Source of the DNA: JACRAO01 sp964490895
Lineage (GTDB): Bacteria > Bdellovibrionota > UBA1018
DNA length: 24,559 nucleotides
Direction of reading: 5' to 3'
Assembly (NCBI GenBank): GCA_964490895.1
Contig: CAZBEI010000093.1
Span: forward strand, 1 to 24,559
In this document: positions 1 to 6,996 of the stretch, piece by piece
How positions within the stretch are numbered: the first letter of the stretch is position 1
Layout: each line of letters begins with the position of its first letter
Program-made: the position numbers and the translations under genes
Notes under the pieces: model-generated
The model's input: the letters and a program-made list of their open reading frames with translations, nothing else
Databases searched by the model: none
Told to the model about the DNA's origin: nothing

Positions 1-1589
1 GAGAGGTTTTGCATCGTAGTCACGCATCCACTCAATCCAAAACATTGCACAGGGATGGTCGGCACAGAAGTTCCAACCACAGAAATATTCATTGCAGACT
101 CTGGGGTCGTACCTTGAATTAAACCACGCATATTGACTTCATACTCTTTCATACAACTGAGCTGAGCGTCTGGATCTGCCCCAGAACACTTGGCAACATT
201 GAGCGGAACATGCTGGCCAGTGAGTGCTCGCATGGCATCCGTATAGTTTTGTGAGTAAAAATCTATCTTGGTTTTTGCAAATGATTTCATCTGATTGAGC
301 AAAACTTTGACTGAATTTTGTGCAGCACCAAATAAGCCATTTGCTGTGTTTGCTATTTTGTGGACTCTTATTTTAGCTCGATCGCGACAAATCCCCAGTC
401 GCCCAAAAACAAATAGACTCATGATCTCGCCCTGCACAGGATCGTCCTTAAAGAGTGCCTTCATTCTTTCCAAATATTGGTTCTTGATATCGTCAATAGT
501 GGATATGCCTGTAGGCCTGTCGGCCACTTCCTTTGGATCCGTGGTGAACTTGGCATTTTGTGGAATTTGACTCAAAATTTCGTCTAACAAATCCGTAAAG
601 GAACCCGTACTTGATTGTGCTACAGCCACACGACTCTGATCAGGGTTTTCTTCGCGAACACGGTTTCTATTGGAAGATTTGATCTGTCTCAATCGGCATT
701 TGGCATGCTCATAGGGAGACACCGATTTTCCAGTCGGATCACATTTTAATCCTGGATCGGGGGTCTCCCTAAAACATTTTGCAGTGAGCGAGATTCTGTG
801 GGATACGATTTCTTCCGCCAATGCCTTTTGCTGTCGTTTGAAATCTAAAATCTGATTCGCAAATCCAGCGATCTCCGTGGGGATTCCAGCGAAAGTATTT
901 TCTATAGCTTTTTTAACACCAATAAGCCCAGGAGCTTGTATTTTTGCATTTCCAATCAGTCTCTCTTCGACTTCGCTCCCTTGTTTTTTTCGATCATCTA
1001 AAATCCCCTTGAGCTTTCCTACCGCCTCTTGAAATCTTTGAAGGTTGTTCAGATAAGCTTGTTGTAAAGAAGCCACCTGTTGGCTTAAACCATTGCCCGA
1101 TTGTGCCAAACACTGCATTTCGCCCTTGAGGGCCTCTCCCTTTGCCTTTTTACAGCTCAAAGCTGCTTCTGCCTCTTTGTTTTTATTTTTAATCTCTTCT
1201 ACCTTTGCATCGCTAAAAATCCCACCTTCACCTCTGACATTTTTACACTCCAAGTCCTCCGCATTTTTAATTGCAGAAGCTCCACCTGCAGGACAAGCTG
1301 TTTCAATCCCAATGGGCCCACTGCCCCCACTCCCACCTTGAATTGCGGATACCACATTGCCAATCTGAGCCGCAATTTGTCCTCCTGGATTTTGGCAGCT
1401 GATAAAAACTCCCTGTAATTTATTCGTCCCGGGACTCAAAAAACTCGGGGGGAAAATGGACTGAAGATTGAGCTCTCCGATAGAGTTAACGGCTGGATAT
1501 ATTTCTACAATGGAAAAATAAGAAATAACTGCAAGAGAAAAAAACGCTGGCCAAAAAGCTAAAACACCCGGCTTTATAAACCCCTTCAT
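1..1589 (-). CDS. Large exported Cys-rich protein of unknown function (3' end beyond window)
   Basis: An open reading frame of 529 codons runs from an ATG at 1589 on the minus strand to the window edge without a stop, so the C-terminus is missing. The start is preceded by AGGGGAGG about 11 bases upstream. The N-terminus has two basic residues and then a hydrophobic stretch (about residues 8-28), a signal peptide or single membrane anchor, so most of the protein should lie outside the cytoplasm. Residues 80-105 are Gly/Ser-rich. About 125-265 is rich in Lys, Glu, Gln and Leu and probably helical or coiled coil. Cysteines occur at 65, 99, 115, 146, 160, 272, 283 and 298 and again near the C-terminal end, as expected for a disulfide-bonded periplasmic or surface protein. 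I recognise no family. It is divergent from the AbiE operon. Existence as a gene is well supported; function is unknown. Confidence 0.8.
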   Translation of the reverse strand, partial: MKGFIKPGVLAFWPAFFSLAVISYFSIVEIYPAVNSIGELNLQSIFPPSFLSPGTNKLQGVFISCQNPGGQIAAQIGNVVSAIQGGSGGSGPIGIETACPAGGASAIKNAEDLECKNVRGEGGIFSDAKVEEIKNKNKEAEAALSCKKAKGEALKGEMQCLAQSGNGLSQQVASLQQAYLNNLQRFQEAVGKLKGILDDRKKQGSEVEERLIGNAKIQAPGLIGVKKAIENTFAGIPTEIAGFANQILDFKRQQKALAEEIVSHRISLTAKCFRETPDPGLKCDPTGKSVSPYEHAKCRLRQIKSSNRNRVREENPDQSRVAVAQSSTGSFTDLLDEILSQIPQNAKFTTDPKEVADRPTGISTIDDIKNQYLERMKALFKDDPVQGEIMSLFVFGRLGICRDRAKIRVHKIANTANGLFGAAQNSVKVLLNQMKSFAKTKIDFYSQNYTDAMRALTGQHVPLNVAKCSGADPDAQLSCMKEYEVNMRGLIQGTTPESAMNISVVGTSVPTIPVQCFGLSGCVTTMQNL

Positions 1590-1634
1590 GACAAGACAAG
1601 CCTCCCCTGACTTGTACCCCCCGCTTACTCCTCT

Positions 1635-1662
1635 ATTGTAACCAGACTAAAACACTTTGGGA
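1635..1662 (-). promoter_or_regulatory. Weak candidate sigma-70 promoter for the 1-1589 gene
   Basis: On the minus strand a TACAAT (1640-1635) is preceded by TTCCCA at a 17-base spacing. This would start transcription near 1628, about 40 bases before the ATG at 1589. The -35 match is poor, so this is tentative. Apart from this and the divergent abiE promoter, the 186-bp gap 1590-1775 shows nothing else. Confidence 0.3.
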
Positions 1663-1708
1663 ATCTCTAATTTTTAAACTAAAATAATTGAGTTTTTTTC
1701 TTTTGGGC

Positions 1709-1737
1709 TTGAAAACGGAGGGTGAATTACATATAAT
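1709..1737 (+). promoter_or_regulatory. Sigma-70 promoter of the abiE operon
   Basis: TTGAAA (1709-1714) and a consensus TATAAT (1732-1737) are separated by 17 bases, giving a predicted transcription start near 1744 and a leader of about 32 bases before the ATG at 1776. The -10 hexamer overlaps the left arm of the inverted repeat at 1736-1777, so a protein bound there would block RNA polymerase. Confidence 0.75.
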
Positions 1738-1777
1738 ATTTCTTTAAAGTGTTATTTTTAGCGCTTTAAAGAAATAT
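1736..1777 (+). promoter_or_regulatory. Operator-like inverted repeat of the abiE operon, running into the start codon
   Basis: Two perfect 14-base arms, ATATTTCTTTAAAG (1736-1749) and its exact complement (1764-1777), are separated by 14 bases. Each arm contains the self-complementary octamer CTTTAAAG, and the two octamers lie 22 bp apart, about two helical turns. The left arm begins in the -10 box and the right arm ends with the first two bases of the abiEi ATG. AbiEi antitoxins are known to repress their own operon by binding inverted repeats; that this repeat is the site is inference. Confidence 0.7.
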
Positions 1778-2393
1778 GAAATATATTAATTTTTACCACC
1801 ATTTCGCTGACCAAGTTATTTTTTCGCTCAATGACATCCGTCGAGTGGACCCCCATTTCCATCGCCGCAGGCTGAGCGAATGGCAAGAGAAAGGATACAT
1901 CACTAAAATTATTCGCGGTTATTATATGATCCCTGAGAAAAAAATAAACGAAACAACTTTATTCTATGCCGCTAATAAAATTTATCACCCTTCTTACATT
2001 TCGCTTGAGAGTGCACTTTCTTATTATCAGTTCATCCCAGAAACAGTATATCAAACCACCTGCATCTCTAGTAAAAAAACAGCCCTGTTTGAAACCTCCA
2101 TTGGAGATTTTAGATATTTGACGGTAAAGCCCGTTTTATTTGGAGGTTACACAATGGTTCGAGGGAATTTTATGCCCTTTAAAATAGCGACTCCAGAAAA
2201 AGCAGTTTTTGATTTTTTATACCTTAATCCACACTATAAAACACGAAATGATTTTCTAGAATTGAGAATAAATGTGAACACATTTCGAAAAAAAATAAAT
2301 CCTAGAAAACTAAATGATTGGATTAAACAATGCAACACAAGGACCCTCATTAAAAGAGGGGCCCTTTTTTTGGAGACCTGTAGCAATGCTTGA
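1776..2393 (+). CDS. abiEi: AbiEi-like antitoxin / transcriptional regulator
   Basis: The 205-residue protein matches the AbiEi pattern. The N-terminal winged-helix segment (about 15-52) contains FSLNDIRRV, RRRLSEWQEKGYI and the wing motif IIRGYYMI. It is followed by the antitoxin body with YISLESALSYY and the ATPEKAVFDFLYL segment typical of this family. AbiEi is the antitoxin and autorepressor of the AbiE abortive-infection toxin-antitoxin system. Its start codon lies in the right arm of a long inverted repeat and no clear Shine-Dalgarno sequence precedes it. The stop overlaps the start of the next gene by 8 bases (ATGCTTGA), indicating translational coupling with the toxin. The gene is more AT-rich in appearance than its neighbours, consistent with acquisition by transfer. 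The symbol is by family, not by identity. Confidence 0.85.
   Translation: MKYINFYHHFADQVIFSLNDIRRVDPHFHRRRLSEWQEKGYITKIIRGYYMIPEKKINETTLFYAANKIYHPSYISLESALSYYQFIPETVYQTTCISSKKTALFETSIGDFRYLTVKPVLFGGYTMVRGNFMPFKIATPEKAVFDFLYLNPHYKTRNDFLELRINVNTFRKKINPRKLNDWIKQCNTRTLIKRGALFLETCSNA
2341..2371 (+). terminator. Intrinsic-terminator-like hairpin inside the 3' end of abiEi
   Basis: The left arm GGACCCTC (2341-2348) pairs with GAGGGGCC (2356-2363) with one mismatch around a 7-base loop, and is followed by C and seven T residues (2365-2371). It sits within the last codons of abiEi, 15 bases upstream of the toxin ATG at 2386. It has the form of a rho-independent terminator and could reduce toxin mRNA relative to antitoxin. 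It overlaps coding sequence, so translation of abiEi would partly disrupt it. Confidence 0.55.
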
Positions 2394-3180
2394 GTTCGAA
2401 CAAATTCTTTCTTCATTTCAACAATCCCTTCATTTTCACAAAAAATTTATATTGAGAGAGTATTTGCAGTACAAATTACTAGAAGCCATTTACTGCTCCC
2501 CTTTTGCAGGAAACCTTGTCTTTATGGGCGGGACTTCGATACACATCATCCATGGGAGTTCTCGGTTTTCAGAGGATTTAGATTTTGACAACCGTGGTTT
2601 AAGTGCACAAGATTTTAAGAGTTTAGTTAATGAAGTACAAAAACAGATACAAAGACAAGGGATCGAAGTAGAGGCGGAAACAGCAACCGAAGGCCCCGTG
2701 TTCCATGCTCATGTCTATTTTATCAAAATTTTGCAAAAACTAGCACTTTCAGGGCATAAGAATGAAAAACTTTTGATCCGGATCGACTCTCAGCCTCAAA
2801 ACTACAATTACATTTCGGATATTTTTTTGCTGAATAAATTTGACGTGTTTCAAAAAATAAATGCAACTCCAGCTCCTTTGCTTTTAGCAAAAAAAATTAC
2901 AGCTGCCTTGGAGCGCAAACGCCCAATGGGGAGAGATTTTTATGACATCACCTTTTTGTATCGCAATACGGAGCTCGATTATGGGTACCTCAAAAAACAC
3001 CTTGGAATCAGGAATATAAAAATGCTCAAGGAGGGTTTGATAAAACGTTGCCAGCCCCTTGATTTTAATTTATTGGCAAATGATGTAGAGCCTTTTCTCT
3101 ATCATTCTAGCGATAAAAAAAGAGTATCCCAGTTTATGGAGTTTGTAGAGGGACTGTCTTCAAAAGAGAAGGCAATTTAG
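2386..3180 (+). CDS. abiEii: AbiEii-type nucleotidyltransferase toxin
   Basis: 264 residues from the ATG at 2386, chosen because GGAGA lies 9 bases upstream and because it overlaps the abiEi stop; an upstream in-frame start at 2314 would add an implausible N-terminus read through the terminator-like hairpin. The DNA polymerase beta-type nucleotidyltransferase motif is present: GGTS at 48-51 followed by FSEDLDFD, with the metal-binding aspartates at 64 and 66. The C-terminal motif ALERKRPMGRDFYDITFLY is typical of AbiEii/AbiGii toxins. These toxins inhibit growth by nucleotidyl transfer, shown on tRNA for some relatives, and confer phage abortive infection. The gene is the second of a two-gene operon with its antitoxin. 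It ends convergently with the E1 beta gene, their stop codons overlapping. Confidence 0.88.
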   Translation: MLEFEQILSSFQQSLHFHKKFILREYLQYKLLEAIYCSPFAGNLVFMGGTSIHIIHGSSRFSEDLDFDNRGLSAQDFKSLVNEVQKQIQRQGIEVEAETATEGPVFHAHVYFIKILQKLALSGHKNEKLLIRIDSQPQNYNYISDIFLLNKFDVFQKINATPAPLLLAKKITAALERKRPMGRDFYDITFLYRNTELDYGYLKKHLGIRNIKMLKEGLIKRCQPLDFNLLANDVEPFLYHSSDKKRVSQFMEFVEGLSSKEKAI

Positions 3181-4247
3181 GCTTTTTCTTGTGCAACTTC
3201 TCTGATTTTGGCCAAAATACTCTCCAGCTGCGGCACAGATGCCATCTCAAGCGGCCTTGCCAAACCAATTCCAGGAATAAAGGCTCCAGCTAAAAACCCA
3301 GGTCTGGCCTCCAATTCATAGAAAAATTCTTCGACCACTCGCCGCACCAAATGCTCTCCAAAATTGGTGACTTCCGTGTCTTCGTTTATAAAAACCACAC
3401 GCCTTGTTTTTCGAATCGACTCAGAAATCATTTCCCAGTCATAGGGCCAAAGCGTGCGCAGATCGATCACTTCTATGCTGACTCCTTCTTGCAAAAGCTG
3501 ATCGTGAGCCATCGCACAAAGAGGCAAGGTTCTCCCATAGCTCACTACGGTGACCTGGGCTCCCTCTCTCACTTTTTTAGCTTTGCCTATCTCCACAGTA
3601 TAATCGGTCAAACCCTCGGGCCATCTGGGTTTCCATTTGGAACGATCCCCCAAGGGGGCATTGATTCTTTCTTTCAGTTCTTTTTCGCCCTCTGGAGTCA
3701 GGGGGGGCTCGCCTGGAATCCGCTCCTCTCCTTTGACATAGAGAAGCGCCTTTGGTTTTAAAAACATGGTTGGATTAGGTTCTTTTAGACAGGCCAGCAT
3801 GAGTCCATATGCGTCTATAGGAGTAGAGGGCATCACTATTTTCCAACCTGGAATATGGGTCATTGTCGCGTCAAAAGAATGGGAGTGATATATTGACCCT
3901 TGGATTCCGCTACCCACCGGAGTCATGACCGTCATCGGCATGTGCCAATCCCCGTGCGATGACCAACACTGATTGCCTGCTAGTTTCAAAAGGTCGATTG
4001 TATTATAAATATAATCACAAAATTGAATTTCTGCGACACACCTGACTCCAGCAAAAGCAAGTCCGGTGGCTGCTCCAATAATTCCACGCTCATCTAACGG
4101 AGAATTCCATGCACACTTAACTCCTTGAGTAGCCGTAAAAACCCCTCCCAAGGGAGGACCCACGTCTTCGCCAAAAACTTCTTTGAGGCCTAAATGCGTT
4201 TCGCCATAATGAAGTGCCATCCGGATGGCTTGAGCAAGTGTTGCCAT
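3177..4247 (-). CDS. 2-oxoacid dehydrogenase E1 component, beta subunit (pyruvate or branched-chain type)
   Basis: 356 residues from the ATG at 4247, preceded at about 10 bases by GGGGAGGT located inside the end of the alpha-subunit gene. With the alpha subunit it forms the thiamine-diphosphate E1 that decarboxylates a 2-oxoacid and passes the acyl group to a lipoyl E2 in the cytoplasm. Family signatures are NSPLDERGIIGAATGLAFAG with the cofactor-activating Glu53, VAEIQFCDYI, and YHSHSFDATMTHIPGWKIVMPS containing the active-site histidine. The C-terminal transketolase domain has EVIDLRTLWPYDW and KTRRVVFINEDTE. It is slightly longer than the usual 325 or so residues because of an extra Pro/Lys/Glu-rich segment before the C-terminal domain. 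No E2 or E3 gene is in the window. Substrate (pyruvate or 2-oxoisovalerate) cannot be fixed from sequence. Confidence 0.9.
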   Translation of the reverse strand: MATLAQAIRMALHYGETHLGLKEVFGEDVGPPLGGVFTATQGVKCAWNSPLDERGIIGAATGLAFAGVRCVAEIQFCDYIYNTIDLLKLAGNQCWSSHGDWHMPMTVMTPVGSGIQGSIYHSHSFDATMTHIPGWKIVMPSTPIDAYGLMLACLKEPNPTMFLKPKALLYVKGEERIPGEPPLTPEGEKELKERINAPLGDRSKWKPRWPEGLTDYTVEIGKAKKVREGAQVTVVSYGRTLPLCAMAHDQLLQEGVSIEVIDLRTLWPYDWEMISESIRKTRRVVFINEDTEVTNFGEHLVRRVVEEFFYELEARPGFLAGAFIPGIGLARPLEMASVPQLESILAKIREVAQEKA

Positions 4248-4249
4248 CT

Positions 4250-5245
4250 TTACCAATACCTCCCCTTCTGTTCGTGATAAGTATAATCATAGATTGTAGA
4301 AGGATCCGGCATGGGTTCTTCTTTTATTTTTTTGACTAAAGCAATGAACTCAGCTGTGTACTTTTCACGCTGATCTATAATTTCTTTTTTCGACAAAAGA
4401 CCCGCCTCTATCAATTTTGCCTCAAAATCTAAGACAGAGTCGAGCTCATCTTTGGAAAGATTGGCTCCGCTTGCAGAACTGTGTCCGTAAAGTCTCGAAG
4501 TTTTAGCTTCTAAAAAATAAGGTTTTCTCTCTGAGCGTACATACTGCATCGCCTCTTTAATTGCCAGGGTTGACTCCTCCACGTCATTGCCATTGATGGT
4601 GCGTGTTTTCATTCCGAAGGCTTTTCCACGATCTGAAATATTTTTTTCTCCATGTTGTCCGGACGCACAAGTGGAAATCCCCCAATCGTTATTGACGACA
4701 ATGATTAGGATAGGGAGTTCCTGCCCTGGGCGCGAAGACCAAATCAAACAAGACGCAAACTCTCCTTCGGCAGTGCCTGCATCACCCCCATTTACAATCG
4801 TGATTCCGCTTCCACCGTGGCGCATCTGGGCAATCCCAGTGCCAATGGCGCTTGCACACTGAGTTTCGATGGGCGAAGTAATCGGCACCACATTCCACTC
4901 TCGCTTAGAAACATGATTACAAAAATTTCTGCCTCCAGAAAAGGGATCTGTAACAACGTTTTTCATTTGGCGAAAGAGATCGATAGGCTCAATCCCCATG
5001 GCAATCAAAATTCCACTGGAGCGATAATGAAAATGCAAGAAATCGTAATCCAATCCTTGGCCTTTTTTGATCTGTAGTCCCAATGGGATATTAAAAGCTT
5101 CCTCTCCAGGGCCTCCAATCCAAAAATAGCCATCTGATTGTTTGTACATTTTAATCAGACGCTCTTCGACCAACCTTGCCTTAAGCATGAGGTCGTATGT
5201 TTTTAGAAGTAGTTTTGAATCAAGTTGGAATTTATGCTTAGCCAC
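4250..5245 (-). CDS. 2-oxoacid dehydrogenase E1 component, alpha subunit
   Basis: 331 residues from a GTG at 5245, preceded by AAAGGA with a 6-base gap. A longer in-frame GTG at 5332 would add 29 residues and lacks a ribosome site, so I prefer 5245. It is the thiamine-diphosphate-binding subunit partnered with the adjacent beta subunit. Features seen are the start of the fold (YDLMLKARLVEERL), HFHYRSSGILIAMG, GGRNFCNH, and the cofactor motif NGGDAGTAEGEFASCLIWSS ending with VVNNDWGIST; the usual GDG is GDA here. RLYGHSSASGANLSKDE corresponds to the active-site loop. The stop codon lies 2 bases before the beta ATG, so the two are translated as an operon. The octamer GGACTAAA/GGACTAAT is repeated immediately upstream, duplicating the ribosome-site core. 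Confidence 0.9.
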   Translation of the reverse strand: MAKHKFQLDSKLLLKTYDLMLKARLVEERLIKMYKQSDGYFWIGGPGEEAFNIPLGLQIKKGQGLDYDFLHFHYRSSGILIAMGIEPIDLFRQMKNVVTDPFSGGRNFCNHVSKREWNVVPITSPIETQCASAIGTGIAQMRHGGSGITIVNGGDAGTAEGEFASCLIWSSRPGQELPILIIVVNNDWGISTCASGQHGEKNISDRGKAFGMKTRTINGNDVEESTLAIKEAMQYVRSERKPYFLEAKTSRLYGHSSASGANLSKDELDSVLDFEAKLIEAGLLSKKEIIDQREKYTAEFIALVKKIKEEPMPDPSTIYDYTYHEQKGRYW

Positions 5246-5358
5246 TATTAGTCCTTTAGTCCTTTTGTCCTTAGTAACGAATAAAAGAAAAAATCTCAAG
5301 CATTCGTTTGCAGCAGTATTTGCCAATCTCACAAAAGTATGACTATGATTTGTTCTTT

Positions 5359-5967
5359 ATGATCATGAATACAATCCTCAATCCCTATCGAAGCTTTATT
5401 CGCGGCAAGACCCGCATTTTTTTAGCTTGGATTTTTGCGGGATTGCTTGTTTTTTACTCCCGAGATTATCCTGATATTTTTGGAGTTTTGCTTTGTTTTA
5501 ATGGTGCCACCTTGCGTTTTTGGGCCAGTGGCTATTTGAGAAAAGATTCAAAGCTTTCAGTGGGAGGTCCCTATGCCTATGTGAGAAACCCACTTTTTTT
5601 AGGGACTTACCTCATGGCCATTGGAGCGGCAGTGGCTGCTCAAAGCTTTGTGCTTTTTATCGGAGTGAGTTTTTTCTTTGTCTCAGTGTATTATTTTATT
5701 ATTTTAGATGAAGAAAAAAAACTTCTGCGAATATTTGGAGAGCCCTATGAGTTGTACTGCCGTGCCGTGCCTCGATTTTTTCCGCGGATTTTGCCGCCCA
5801 AAACAGGAGTGCTAAAAAAGGTCAATCCAGATACCGCCCACTGGGAGTTTTCTTGGAAACTCGCCCAGAAAAATAAAGCTTACGAAGCGTACCTGTCGTT
5901 TGTGGGACTCATTGGCTTTATGTCTCTTGTGGCTTATTTGTGGAAAGCCCATTTTTTTGGGGGGTAA
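5359..5967 (+). CDS. Isoprenylcysteine carboxyl methyltransferase-like membrane protein
   Basis: 202 residues from the ATG at 5359 (5365 is also possible; no clear ribosome site for either). It has several hydrophobic spans, with the conserved core GGPYAYVRNPLFLGTYLMAIGAAVA, then EEKKLLRIFGEPYELYCRAVPRFFP. That EE...FGexYxxYxxxvprf.P pattern is the SAM-binding signature of the ICMT/PEMT family of integral-membrane methyltransferases. In bacteria these proteins have varied or unknown small-molecule or lipid substrates, and no prenylated protein is implied. A further C-terminal span (about 180-196) follows an unusually hydrophilic segment. It is divergent from the E1 genes with only a short gap. 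Confidence 0.75.
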   Translation: MIMNTILNPYRSFIRGKTRIFLAWIFAGLLVFYSRDYPDIFGVLLCFNGATLRFWASGYLRKDSKLSVGGPYAYVRNPLFLGTYLMAIGAAVAAQSFVLFIGVSFFFVSVYYFIILDEEKKLLRIFGEPYELYCRAVPRFFPRILPPKTGVLKKVNPDTAHWEFSWKLAQKNKAYEAYLSFVGLIGFMSLVAYLWKAHFFGG

Positions 5968-6056
5968 TTTTGTAATCCCTCTGGGTTTCAAAAAAAGGTC
6001 GAAAAAATTTCTCAACGACACTAAGTGTGGTGGTTGGCCAAGATGCCGAAGGGCAT

Positions 6057-6317
6057 TCAATCAGGCGGTGGACAGAAATTTTTTGCGTGGTTTTTTTTTA
6101 ATAAAGCCCAGTTTGCTGAAGGCTTTAACTCAAGCTGGGCATATTCTCTTAGAATATAATTAATAAGAGACTGATAAGGGATTCCCATCGTTTTTGAAAT
6201 TTTTTTAAAGTAATGAATTACTCCTGAGTCAAGTCGTATGGTGACGGGCTCTTTTAGCATCTTTAAGTACTTTGGAAAGGCTGGTGTTAATTTTGAAAAA
6301 TCATATTCTTTTCTCAT
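6057..6317 (-). CDS. brnA: BrnA/CopG-type ribbon-helix-helix antitoxin
   Basis: 86 residues, second gene of a brnT-brnA pair. The start at 6317 has a strong AGGAGG site embedded in the last codons of brnT, and its ATG is 2 bases after the brnT stop. The N-terminal motif KEYDFSK and the segment PVTIRLDSGVIHYFKKISKTMGIPYQSLINYILREY are the standard BrnA/CopG-antitoxin signature: a beta strand (VTIRLD) followed by two helices that dimerise to bind operator DNA, with the N-terminal part usually contacting the toxin. The C-terminus has a short Lys-rich tail ending in Pro-Pro-Pro-Asp. The symbol is by family and gene order. Confidence 0.85.
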   Translation of the reverse strand: MRKEYDFSKLTPAFPKYLKMLKEPVTIRLDSGVIHYFKKISKTMGIPYQSLINYILREYAQLELKPSANWALLKKNHAKNFCPPPD

Positions 6318-6319
6318 TT

Positions 6320-6622
6320 TTATCCTCCTAAAAGGCCAGTTTTTTCATATTTTGTAGCTTTTCGTGCTGATATAATCCGAACTAATTTGCCCGTTTCACT
6401 TTCGCAGTGCACGACGATCAAAGTTCTACTTTTAATGCTGATTCCAATCGCAATGTAGCGGTCTTCGTTTTCTGAATGATCTGGATCGAAAACTACCTTG
6501 AGTGGCAGATTAAAAAAAATTGTAACTGCTTCTTCAAAATTAACATGATATTTGGCTCTATTTTGAACATTTTTTTTATTGTCCCATTCAAATACAACTG
6601 GACCTATACAGATGCTCGTCAT
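6320..6622 (-). CDS. brnT: BrnT-type ribonuclease toxin
   Basis: 100 residues from the ATG at 6622. An ATG at 6649 would add nine residues, and neither start has a clear ribosome site; I prefer the shorter because BrnT proteins begin close to the FEWD motif. The family pattern is present in order: VFEWDNKKNVQNRAKYHVNFEEAVTIF, then DPDHSENEDRYIAIGISIKSRTLIVVHCES, then RIISARKATKYEKTG. BrnT is a RelE-like RNase that arrests translation and is neutralised by BrnA. The usual KHGV near the N-terminus is KYHV here, a change from the common histidine; the effect on activity is unknown. Confidence 0.85.
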   Translation of the reverse strand: MTSICIGPVVFEWDNKKNVQNRAKYHVNFEEAVTIFFNLPLKVVFDPDHSENEDRYIAIGISIKSRTLIVVHCESETGKLVRIISARKATKYEKTGLLGG

Positions 6623-6676
6623 AGTCAATCTCTGATCTAAGTTTAACATAAAAAAATCTGTTAGCCACTCATATAC

Positions 6677-6713
6677 TTACGTTGTACATAATAAATAAAA
6701 AATATACTCTCAA
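6677..6713 (-). promoter_or_regulatory. Candidate promoter and operator of brnTA
   Basis: On the minus strand TTGAGA (6713-6708) and TATGTA (6690-6685) are 17 bases apart, predicting a start near 6678. An imperfect inverted repeat, TTACGT-TGT-ACATAA (6677-6691), overlaps the -10 and the start site, with 5 of 6 arm bases paired. This is where the BrnA dimer would be expected to bind in autoregulation. Confidence 0.45.
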
Positions 6714-6996
6714 ATAATATCAATGTGTTACGGTTTTATTTCCTACGCATGGACATTCGTCTGGCTGAAGTTGGGGTATTAGGGGCGCACCGCACCCTCT
6801 CTCCAGTTGCCCGGGTGATCCCTCTCAATGGGATTGAAAAAAGAAGGCCTATTCCTAAAAAATCTAGAAAAACTTTAAGGGATATCCGCATTGCATTAAT
6901 TCCCGACTTTTTTTATCATGATTTCATCTATTTTAGAAGTGTATAAATTTACAATATTTACTAACCCTCACCAACCAGTGCTATCCTTATAAGTAC
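6714..6996. other. Intergenic region with no supported gene
   Basis: Between the brnTA promoter and the PilZ gene I see no convincing gene. A 65-codon frame beginning at the ATG at 6749 (+) has no ribosome site and no recognisable domain. A short inverted repeat ATCCC/GGGAT lies near 6820-6835. Nothing looks like a tRNA or small RNA with a terminator. Confidence 0.5.

Noticed and set aside
295..1418. Several plus-strand frames of 82-105 codons at 295-570 and 1093-1418.
   Set aside because: They lie opposite the long minus-strand frame that has a ribosome site, a signal peptide and continuous coding character; they are shadows.
6106..6140. Ten-pair stem GCCCAGTTTG / CAAGCTGGGC inside brnA, considered as a terminator.
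   Set aside because: It lies in coding sequence and has no T-run in the correct position on either strand.
6749..6946. A 65-codon frame on the plus strand downstream of the brnTA promoter.
   Set aside because: No ribosome site, no recognisable domain, no operon partner; most likely a chance frame.
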